From NCBI RefSeq assembly GCF_000757905.1, contig NZ_JRLH01000008.1: a stretch of 64,000 nucleotides of DNA. One strand, given 5' to 3'. Positions 57,372-64,000 of the stretch are shown here, in pieces. The DNA is from Arsenophonus nilaparvatae. GTDB taxonomy: Bacteria; Pseudomonadota; Gammaproteobacteria; Enterobacterales; Enterobacteriaceae. Every line of letters starts with the position of its first letter. The first letter of the stretch is position 1. The position numbers and the translations under genes were made by a program. Under the pieces are notes generated by a model. That model ran no database searches. It saw only the letters and a program-made list of their open reading frames with translations, and was not told where the DNA came from.

Positions 57372-58850
57372 TTAATGATAATTTTTTTCTGGCGCAATAA
57401 ATCCCAAGCACATTGATTGCGGATCAGCGTTTGGTTCTGATTGGTAAATAATGGCTTCTTTTTTAATGGTAAATTGTGGCCAATGTTTTGACATCCGAGT
57501 AAAATTTTCTTGGCTGCAATCTTTACCTTTTCGACCTAATAATAAAGCACCATGTTTTTTAATTGTTTCTGCCGTAATATCGCGATAATAAACATTCGGT
57601 GGCTGATCTTCACTGCTATCCCAAGGCTGGATAGTGTGTGGCCTATCAGAAGCATAGATAATAAACCATTGATAAAGGTTATCTTCGCCACCAACATATT
57701 TTAATGGTTGACCATATTTTTGCCGCCAGCGCTGTTGTCCTTCTGCCGTGAGTGCTTTAATACCGATCATTTTCTGGCCAGCGCCACGGATATTATAATT
57801 TAATACCAGGCAGTAACCTAAAAAGATCAGGCCGCCAATGATAATTAAACCAAAAAATGTCTTTCGTAGTGATTTCTTGGGCGAAATGGAGATAGAGCCA
57901 ATAAATAATGGCGCCGCAATCATCATAAATGGTTGTAACCATTCGGTCATCCGCCCTCCATCATGAAACAAAAACCAACCAAAAATTACGGCCAAGGGAA
58001 GGAGTAAAATAAAATTAACTAATTGATTGGGTTGCTCTTTAGGCCAGCCTATTTTACCACCTAATAGATAGAGAATTATGGTAGCAATAACTAACGGGTA
58101 GAAAACAGATAATGTTGAGCTGACCACATGCAGGTTAAAGCCTTGTTCGATCTGTGAATCAACCCATTTAAAGGCAGAAAAATCATTTTCTAATAGCCAG
58201 AACAAATTAGGCAAGATCAATGCAAACCAAAGTGCAATTGCAATATAAAAAAGGGGTTGTTGATAACTTTTGCGCACCTTAGGCACGAAAAGGGTTAATA
58301 AAAAAACAGTGCCAACCAGGGCCAATGTTGAATACTTCCCCATGGTTGCCAAGCCAGATACCAGTGCAAAAGCAAGCCACCATTTAGGATGATCATAAAC
58401 AGCACGCAGGAAGAAGAGTAGCACCCAGGGCCATAGAGTGACCAAAATATAGTTATCATTATAAGGAATGATATCAAAATTAATGATGCCTGATAAATTT
58501 AGTATCAATAATGCAAACCAAGCCAATTCAATTTTGTGACTGAGGCGGTAAGCCAGTTGCCATACCCCTATCATACCAATGGCTATACCAACAAAGTGAA
58601 TAAAATACCAATAAAAACTGTAGGAGAGGTTTAAGTAGATGGCGGGCCACATAACGGCACCAACAAACCAAGGGTTTTTGGGGGAGCCCCATTCACCGTT
58701 CATTCCCCAGTTAACTGCTTCAACAGCATCGTAAGGTACGGTTGGATCTAAAAAATAACTTCCACAAATCCATAAAATTGCATAAATCGATACCCACAGA
58801 TAGAGCAATATTTTTGAATTTGAGCTAGATAAAGGCATATTATTTTTCAT
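57372..58850 (-). CDS. PMT_2/ArnT-like membrane glycosyltransferase
   Basis: 492 residues with about ten membrane helices and a C-terminal soluble domain (about 370-492). The first periplasmic loop carries VPYDAVEAVNWGMNGEWG with an Asp and Glu pair, and FDIIPYNDNYILVTLWPW follows, both in the style of PMT_2 (GT39/GT83) enzymes. These take a sugar from a polyprenyl phosphate on the periplasmic side, usually for LPS core or lipid A. Placement between waaC and waaA supports an LPS role. The sugar is unknown. The ribosome-binding site is weak; Met5 is an alternative start. Confidence 0.75.
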   Translation of the reverse strand: MKNNMPLSSSNSKILLYLWVSIYAILWICGSYFLDPTVPYDAVEAVNWGMNGEWGSPKNPWFVGAVMWPAIYLNLSYSFYWYFIHFVGIAIGMIGVWQLAYRLSHKIELAWFALLILNLSGIINFDIIPYNDNYILVTLWPWVLLFFLRAVYDHPKWWLAFALVSGLATMGKYSTLALVGTVFLLTLFVPKVRKSYQQPLFYIAIALWFALILPNLFWLLENDFSAFKWVDSQIEQGFNLHVVSSTLSVFYPLVIATIILYLLGGKIGWPKEQPNQLVNFILLLPLAVIFGWFLFHDGGRMTEWLQPFMMIAAPLFIGSISISPKKSLRKTFFGLIIIGGLIFLGYCLVLNYNIRGAGQKMIGIKALTAEGQQRWRQKYGQPLKYVGGEDNLYQWFIIYASDRPHTIQPWDSSEDQPPNVYYRDITAETIKKHGALLLGRKGKDCSQENFTRMSKHWPQFTIKKEAIIYQSEPNADPQSMCLGFIAPEKNYH

Positions 58851-59019
58851 CGTTAGTTATAAAATTGGAGGGTAAGGATCCCATTTATTTGAATTAAACT
58901 AGTAACACTATAATGAAGAAAAGACAAAATATGTAGTATTTGTTAAGTTATATTGTTTAGTGAATTATCATAAGTGCTATTTCGCTATGGGTTTTAGCGA
59001 TATTCAATAATATTCGTAT

Positions 59020-60297
59020 TTAGTGGGTTACTGGTGGCAGGTAGGGTTCCAGTAGCTTTAGTAATTTTTGCAATGCCCCTTGATTCTCATGTAAAACTTC
59101 TGCTGCTTGACGACCATGGTATAGACGATAATCTTCATCTTTAAGCAAATGGGAAACAGTAACGGTTAAGGATTTACTATCATTAACTGTAATAAGACCA
59201 TCGGCTTGTTTTAGTTTGGTACAAATATCTTTGAAATTGAAAGTATAAGGCCCCATTAAAACAGGCAGGGCATGTGCGGCTGCTTCTAAAGGATTATGCC
59301 CGCCTTTTTCAACTAAACTGCCGCCGACAAAGGCCAGATCAGCAATACCATAGAGTAGCATCAGTTCACCCATGGTATCACCAATAATAACTTGAGTATC
59401 CGTATTTGGAACGCGATTTTCACTACGGCAAATATAGCGTAGTTTAGCTTTTTGGGTTAACGCTTTTGCTAGTGCAAAGCGTTCCGGGTGGCGAGGAACA
59501 AGGATCAGCAATAAGTCGGGAAATTGTTTTAATAGTTTAGTATGAGCCTGTAAAATAATTGACTCTTCTCCTTCATGGGTACTGGTAGCAATCCAAACCG
59601 GGCGGTGCGGAGCCCATTGTCGACGTAATGTTATGGCTTTTACAGCCAATTCAGGGGTGACAGAAATATCAAACTTTAGACTACCTGTAACATTCAATTT
59701 TTTTCTTGCTAAACCCAATTTAATAAAACGTTCGCCATCTTCTTGGTTTTGTGCTGCGATTAAGGTAATTTTTTGCAATAACTTTTTGATAAAATAACCT
59801 AATTTTTGATAACGTGCCGCTGATCGTTCAGACAGACGGGCGTTAGCAATAACTAATGGGATTTTACGTTGTCTTAATTGAATAATAAGATTTGGCCAAA
59901 GTTCTGTTTCCATAATTATGGTTAATTTAGGATCCGCATGATTAAGGAAACGGCGTACAGATCCTGCCAAATCGTAGGGTAAATAGACATGTTGAACATC
60001 ATCACCAAATGCAGATAAAACACGCTCCGAACCCGTTGGGGTCATGGTAGTAACGGTAATTGGTAGTGTTGGATAGTGATGGCGCAATGCTCTAACTAAC
60101 GGAACCGCGGCTAAGGTTTCGCCTACTGAAACAGAATGTAATAATATACCGCCGGGAATTACCTTACCATTACAAAAACCATATCGTTCACCCCAACGTT
60201 TGCGATAAGCGGGAGATTTGTGACTACGCCACAATAAACGTAACCAAATAATAGGTTGAATAAGGTAAATAAGTATTTGATATAGACGTAATAACAT
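59020..60297 (-). CDS. waaA: 3-deoxy-D-manno-octulosonic acid (Kdo) transferase
   Basis: 425 residues from the ATG at 60297, which aligns with E. coli WaaA (425 aa, MLELLYTALLYLIQPLIW). An in-frame ATG at 60345 would add 16 unmatched residues. This membrane-anchored GT30 enzyme transfers Kdo from CMP-Kdo to lipid IVA. LLHSVSVGETLAAVPLV includes the catalytic Glu of SVGE. METELWPNLI, GSLKFD and the donor region GGHNPLEAAAHALPVLMGPY are intact. It is an essential LPS gene, divergent from coaD. Confidence 0.96.
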   Translation of the reverse strand: MLLRLYQILIYLIQPIIWLRLLWRSHKSPAYRKRWGERYGFCNGKVIPGGILLHSVSVGETLAAVPLVRALRHHYPTLPITVTTMTPTGSERVLSAFGDDVQHVYLPYDLAGSVRRFLNHADPKLTIIMETELWPNLIIQLRQRKIPLVIANARLSERSAARYQKLGYFIKKLLQKITLIAAQNQEDGERFIKLGLARKKLNVTGSLKFDISVTPELAVKAITLRRQWAPHRPVWIATSTHEGEESIILQAHTKLLKQFPDLLLILVPRHPERFALAKALTQKAKLRYICRSENRVPNTDTQVIIGDTMGELMLLYGIADLAFVGGSLVEKGGHNPLEAAAHALPVLMGPYTFNFKDICTKLKQADGLITVNDSKSLTVTVSHLLKDEDYRLYHGRQAAEVLHENQGALQKLLKLLEPYLPPVTH

Positions 60298-60609
60298 TCT
60301 ATCACATTGACTGGTTGAGATTAGCACTATAGTAGCATATTGCACATAAGAAAGTGCAATGAATATCTATTTAAATAGCGTTTTTATTCATCATTAAAGA
60401 TAAAATTTTTTAATATTTTGTCCGTTAATTAAAATTAAACTAGTGATTAACTAAAAATATGATAGTAATTATCATTTATTTTCAAAAGATAATAAATTGT
60501 AGCTATTCTTATCAATGATAGAGATTTATTTTGTCAACATAATTGTTCAATATGCTTAAACAATACGATAATATGTGTTCAGTTGTTCGTTATTAGTGAA
60601 AATAACTTT
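60298..60609. promoter_or_regulatory. Divergent promoter region of waaA and coaD with a Fur-box-like palindrome
   Basis: About 310 bp, A+T-rich. TGATAGT-A-ATTATCA (60460-60474) matches the 7-1-7 Fur motif TGATAAT-N-ATTATCA at all but one position. In such A+T-rich DNA a chance match is quite possible. Confidence 0.35.
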
Positions 60610-61092
60610 ATGAAAAAAAAAGCAATTTACCCTGGTACTTTTGATCCTATAACTTACGGCCACTTGGATATTATAGAGCGCGCTGCCTTAATATTTGAAC
60701 AGCTAATATTGGCTATTGCTGATAGTTCGCGTAAAAATCCGATGTTTACCCTCGATGAACGTATTTTGTTTGCTAAAGAACAGACAAAACATTTAACTAA
60801 CGTTGAAGTAATCGGGTTTTGTGGGCTCACGGTAAATTTTGCGCAAAAACACCAGGCTAATATTTTGATTAGAGGTGTGCGAACCGTGTCAGATTTTGAA
60901 TATGAATGTCAGTTGGCTAATATGAATAGTCATCTAATGGCTGATCTAGAAACCATCTTTTTATTACCTTCTCCGAAGTTGTCGTTTGTTTCTTCTTCTT
61001 TGATTAAAGATGTTGCCCGCCATGGCGGTGATATTTCATCTTTTATACCAGAACCAATAGCTAAAGCAATGTTGCAAAAAATTGAACAATAA
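60610..61092 (+). CDS. coaD: Phosphopantetheine adenylyltransferase
   Basis: 160 residues from the ATG at 60610, aligning with E. coli CoaD (159). A start at 60583 would add nine unmatched residues. It makes dephospho-CoA from 4'-phosphopantetheine and ATP. The nucleotidyltransferase motif YPGTFDPITYGHLDI (TxGH), IRGVRTVSDFEYE and SFVSSSLIKDVARHGGD are present. Its product pathway supplies the CoA from which the window's PPTase takes its prosthetic group. Convergent with mutM. Confidence 0.96.
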   Translation: MKKKAIYPGTFDPITYGHLDIIERAALIFEQLILAIADSSRKNPMFTLDERILFAKEQTKHLTNVEVIGFCGLTVNFAQKHQANILIRGVRTVSDFEYECQLANMNSHLMADLETIFLLPSPKLSFVSSSLIKDVARHGGDISSFIPEPIAKAMLQKIEQ

Positions 61093-61111
61093 AAACGAGT
61101 TATACTTCAGT

Positions 61112-61921
61112 TTATTTTTGGCAACTATGACAGAAAAAAGTACTGCGTTGGCCTAGTTTTATTGATTCAATCAGTTGACCGCAATGGGTACAAGCTTGAT
61201 CTTTTTTACCATAAACAAACAGTTGTTGAGCAAAATAACCCGGTTTGCCATCTGACTGTAAAAAATCTTTCAATGTTGTTCCACCCTGTTCTATTGAACG
61301 TTGAAGAACTTGTTTAATTTGAATAACTAAATTGCTGATCTCTTTTTTTGTTAATGAATGTGCAGCTCTGGTTGGCAGAATTTTGGCAGCAAATAGTGCC
61401 TCATTAGCATAAATATTGCCTACACCGACGACGACTTTATTATCCATTAACCAAGGTTTGATGGCGGTTTTTTTATTTTTTGCTCGTTGATAAAGATAAT
61501 CGGCGCTAAAATCGATAGAAAGCGGTTCCGGCCCTAGATGGGAAAGTACAGAGCAATTAGCCAGGTCATTAGTCCATAACCAGGCACCAAAACGTCTGGG
61601 ATCGGTATAACGCAATATTTTGCCATCGGCTAGAATCAAGTCGATATGATCGTGTTTTTCGGCTAATTGTTGCTTGGTTAAGATGCGTATACTACCTGAC
61701 ATACCCAAGTGAATGATTATCCAACCATGCTGGAGCTGAATGAGTAAATATTTAGCGCGCCGTTTAACACTGATCACTGATTCATTGGCGATATGTACAA
61801 TTTCTGTCGCTACCGGCCAGCGTAATTTACTATTGCGTACTATGCTATATTGTATTTTATTACCAACCAAGTAGGGTTCAATTCCACGTCGGCTGGTTTC
61901 AACTTCAGGTAGTTCTGGCAT
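61112..61921 (-). CDS. mutM: Formamidopyrimidine-DNA glycosylase
   Basis: 269 residues, as in E. coli. It removes 8-oxoguanine and FapyG with AP-lyase activity. After Met removal the N-terminus is PELPEVETSRRGIEP, with the catalytic Pro and Glu. The beta-lyase region SVKRRAKYLL supplies Lys, and the helix-two-turn-helix GVGNIYANEALF is intact. The C-terminal zinc finger has CTHC and CHSC. coaD-mutM adjacency to waaA is conserved in enterobacteria. Confidence 0.97.
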   Translation of the reverse strand: MPELPEVETSRRGIEPYLVGNKIQYSIVRNSKLRWPVATEIVHIANESVISVKRRAKYLLIQLQHGWIIIHLGMSGSIRILTKQQLAEKHDHIDLILADGKILRYTDPRRFGAWLWTNDLANCSVLSHLGPEPLSIDFSADYLYQRAKNKKTAIKPWLMDNKVVVGVGNIYANEALFAAKILPTRAAHSLTKKEISNLVIQIKQVLQRSIEQGGTTLKDFLQSDGKPGYFAQQLFVYGKKDQACTHCGQLIESIKLGQRSTFFCHSCQK

Positions 61922-62027
61922 AGATCCCTTAATTATGTAACTAGTCGTTAATGTTAATATATACTACTGTATCTTGTGTTGGTTAGTCGATAGAATAGAA
62001 TGCATTAATATGTTATCAGGAGTGCAA

Positions 62028-63263
62028 ATGAAGAAGGTTATCTCTATAATTAATAAACGATTTAATTACCAATCTTATTGGAATTTAGGGATAGTCTTTT
62101 TTTTTATTGCTATTTATTTTCTTGATGGTGTTACTCGTTATAAACATGCCTTAGCTGGATTAATTTATCTTACTGCGATTGTCTATTTAATTAAAGATAG
62201 AAAGCGTGTTTTCAGTATATTTAAGAATAATTTATTTTTATCCTTAGTGTTTTTTGTTTTGGCAATGCTTTGTTCATTAATTATCTCTAAAGATGTTAGC
62301 ATTTCATTAAAAGCTATTAATAAAGGTGTTGTAGAAAAGTTATTTTTTACTGCAATAGCTATTGCGATAGTACTCTATCTAGAAAAGAAAGAGCACATAA
62401 CTAAGCTATTAATTTTCTCTTTAATTTTTTCTATTTTACCGTTAGCCATTAAGGAAATTTTGCAATATATTGATGAATATCATCAAGGTATCATGCCTTT
62501 ATCAGCATTTGAACATCGATATATTTCTGATTGGTTAATATTTATTGCACCCGCTTTGTTTGCTTTGTGGTTATATAAAGGTGTAAAAAATAAGATCTTA
62601 TTTTTCTTTCTTTCGGTTATTTTTCTCGCAATAACAATCGGTACATTACAGCGAGGTACATGGTTATCTATTGCAGTAATATTTATTATCTGGTGTGTAG
62701 TAAAAAAAGAAATTAAATTGCCGGTTATTGCTGTTATTGCTGTTATTGCTGTTATTGCTTGTAGTATCTTATTGTCAGGTTTAGCAGCAGTTAATCAAGG
62801 GCAGTTTGATAACTTATTTTACAAATTAGAACAGACTAATAGTAGTCATCGATATGGTAATGGTACTCAGGATTCAGCATTAGATTTGATTAAAGAGAAT
62901 CCAATAACCGGTTATGGCTATGGCGAACAGTTATTTTATAAAATTTATAATGAAAGGGTAATTGATTATCCTGACTGGGTTTTTAAACAATCGATTGGGC
63001 CTCATAATACAGTTTTGTCAATTTGGTTTGCCGCTGGAATATTTGGACTAATTGCTACCCTCTATCTTTTTGTTTCAATTTTTATCTATTTATTTAATGG
63101 ATATCGTAATAATACGGTAAAAGATGGTTTTTTGATCCTGATGTTGATATTTATCGGTGATATGATCGTTAGAGGTTTGTTTGAAACTGTAAATGTTTCA
63201 AATATGGCTATCATAATAGGAATAGCATTAGCACTGAATAGCGATAAAAAATTGATTAATTAG
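62028..63263 (+). CDS. waaL: O-antigen ligase-like membrane protein (WaaL candidate)
   Basis: 411 residues from the ATG at 62028 (AGGAG 5 nt upstream; an in-frame start at 61974 has none). About ten to twelve helices with a periplasmic loop (about 250-325) containing NSSHRYGNGTQDSALDLIKE, then NPITGYGYGEQLF and GPHNTVLSIWFAAGIFGL. This is the Wzy_C pattern with the conserved Arg and His of ligases. It would join polyprenyl-linked O-antigen to the lipid A core. An O-antigen polymerase is the alternative, but location in the core locus favours a ligase. A 9-bp tandem repeat encodes VIA four times inside a helix near residue 240. Confidence 0.85.
   Translation: MKKVISIINKRFNYQSYWNLGIVFFFIAIYFLDGVTRYKHALAGLIYLTAIVYLIKDRKRVFSIFKNNLFLSLVFFVLAMLCSLIISKDVSISLKAINKGVVEKLFFTAIAIAIVLYLEKKEHITKLLIFSLIFSILPLAIKEILQYIDEYHQGIMPLSAFEHRYISDWLIFIAPALFALWLYKGVKNKILFFFLSVIFLAITIGTLQRGTWLSIAVIFIIWCVVKKEIKLPVIAVIAVIAVIACSILLSGLAAVNQGQFDNLFYKLEQTNSSHRYGNGTQDSALDLIKENPITGYGYGEQLFYKIYNERVIDYPDWVFKQSIGPHNTVLSIWFAAGIFGLIATLYLFVSIFIYLFNGYRNNTVKDGFLILMLIFIGDMIVRGLFETVNVSNMAIIIGIALALNSDKKLIN
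62724..62759 (+). repeat. 9-bp tandem repeat (four copies) inside the ligase gene
   Basis: GTTATTGCT is repeated four times exactly, giving Val-Ile-Ala four times in a membrane helix. Copy changes keep the frame and would alter helix length by three residues. Confidence 0.9.
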
Positions 63264-63270
63264 CTAAGTG

Positions 63271-63295
63271 AAAGCACCTATCTGTAAGGTGCTTT
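63271..63295. terminator. Bidirectional terminator between waaL and the GT8 gene
   Basis: A perfect 9-bp stem (AAAGCACCT / AGGTGCTTT) with a 7-nt loop lies between convergent genes, with A/T-rich tails on both sides. Confidence 0.75.
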
Positions 63296-63299
63296 AAAA

Positions 63300-64000
63300 T
63301 TATTTTTTTAGTAATTTATATTTAATTAAACATAACAAACCATGCACATATTTATGTTGTAAAAATAGATGCTTATATTTTTCTTGTAGTTCCGTTCTCT
63401 TTTCTGCGATTTTTAATGGCTGATCTTTCCACGGTGAGTGAATATATGAGTTGAAAAAAAATTGACTGGCCGGATAATTAATACCCCAAGTATGCCAGGG
63501 TTTTGTGACGCCAGTATAGTGGATAAGAATGGTGCTATCAGTTATGGTATTTTTGTATTTGGATAAATCGTGGTAAGCCAATTCATTTTTCAACGTATAT
63601 ATACAGTTATAATCACGAGATAAATAGACGTTTTGCGTCTGAAATAATATATTTAGTGCATCTTGATCAAGGTATTTTAATTTACCAAAATTTGTTTTCC
63701 CGCGTACCAGTTCTAATGATTTTTTGGATAAATCATTTTCAATCCATTTCTTTAAATTCACATAGATTACGCCGGCATTAAAATATTTGCCATTTAAATC
63801 GGTTAACTTTAGTCGAGTCGCACTTGATTGCTGCATGTTGTCGACATCGAGTACCACGGCGGCAAAAGAATTCGCTAAGTTTAGCTGAAATAGTTCTTTT
63901 AGATTGCCTTTGCAAATAACATCAGCATCTAAATATAAAATAGAGTTTATGTTTGTACTTAAATATTCAAAAGCGATTAATCTAAAATAGGTGGCATAAG
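63300..64000 (-). CDS. GT8 family LPS glycosyltransferase (partial, N-terminus off the right edge)
   Basis: The reverse strand is open from the window edge to 63300, giving 233 C-terminal residues of a family usually near 330. RLIAFEYLSTNINSILYLDA is followed by DVICKGNL, with the metal-binding DxD motif (Asp-Ala-Asp). FNAGVIYVNLKKW, YLDQDALNILF and the late HYTGVTKPWH follow. These are the signature blocks of WaaI/WaaJ/WaaO-type outer-core glucosyl- or galactosyltransferases using UDP-sugars. The valine codon GTG at 63857 is internal, not a start. Which core sugar it adds cannot be told. Confidence 0.88.
   Translation of the reverse strand, partial: YATYFRLIAFEYLSTNINSILYLDADVICKGNLKELFQLNLANSFAAVVLDVDNMQQSSATRLKLTDLNGKYFNAGVIYVNLKKWIENDLSKKSLELVRGKTNFGKLKYLDQDALNILFQTQNVYLSRDYNCIYTLKNELAYHDLSKYKNTITDSTILIHYTGVTKPWHTWGINYPASQFFFNSYIHSPWKDQPLKIAEKRTELQEKYKHLFLQHKYVHGLLCLIKYKLLKK

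Noticed and set aside
1..64000. CRISPR arrays, complete insertion sequences, rRNA genes, plasmid or phage origin
   Set aside because: I looked for regular spaced repeats, transposase or integrase motifs and rRNA cores and found none in the window.

Overview
The window is a low-G+C enterobacterial chromosome segment. Gene content and order (yhiN/pitA/uspB/uspA, prlC-rsmJ, cpxP/cpxRA, trmL/cysE/gpsA/secB/yibN, envC-yibQ, hldD-waaF-waaC, waaA/coaD/mutM) are those of Enterobacterales. The strong A+T bias, the Proteus/Providencia-like LPS locus and the number of freshly broken accessory genes point to the Morganellaceae, plausibly an insect-associated lineage such as Arsenophonus. That placement is inference from composition and synteny only.

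Layout. 1-5.5 kb: housekeeping and stress genes (yhiN fragment, pitA, uspB, uspA, gdhA). 5.6-11.6 kb: an accessory type I secretion unit (membrane fusion protein and ABC exporter) next to its probable cargo, an M9/collagenase-like metallopeptidase gene cut by an in-frame TAA. 11.8-14.9 kb: rsmJ, prlC and the selenocysteine tRNA gene selC. 14.9-30 kb: an island-like block just downstream of selC, visibly richer in G+C than its surroundings. It encodes an NRPS (C-A-PCP-TE), a giant hybrid NRPS-PKS (A-PCP-C-A-PCP-KS-KR-ACP-TE, no AT domain seen) and a phosphopantetheinyl transferase. The hybrid is broken twice: by a 14-bp tandem duplication that shifts the frame, and by an in-frame TGA inside its ACP.

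30-41 kb: a class A beta-lactamase, a secreted clan-A-like glycosidase, an MMPL/RND-type exporter, an SGNH-fold protein, a frameshifted BamA/TamA-like outer membrane protein and an autotransporter gene cut by an in-frame TGA. 41.3-44.2 kb: the Cpx envelope-stress module, including the 3'-UTR sRNA CpxQ and a CpxR box between cpxP and cpxRA. 44.3-51.4 kb: a doubly broken epimerase gene, then trmL, cysE, gpsA, secB, yibN, envC and yibQ, with grxC and gpmM missing from their usual places. 51.5-64 kb: lipopolysaccharide genes: a small EamA/SMR-type carrier, two GT-C membrane glycosyltransferase candidates, hldD, waaF, waaC, waaA, an O-antigen ligase candidate and a GT8 glycosyltransferase cut by the right edge, interleaved with coaD and mutM.

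How it fits together. Core genes look intact. The lesions I found all fall in secreted, surface, secondary-metabolite or dispensable genes, a pattern expected of recent relaxed selection. The most interesting unit is the selC-adjacent NRPS-PKS cluster. Its domains still carry their active-site motifs, which suggests that a functional version existed recently or still exists in sister strains.
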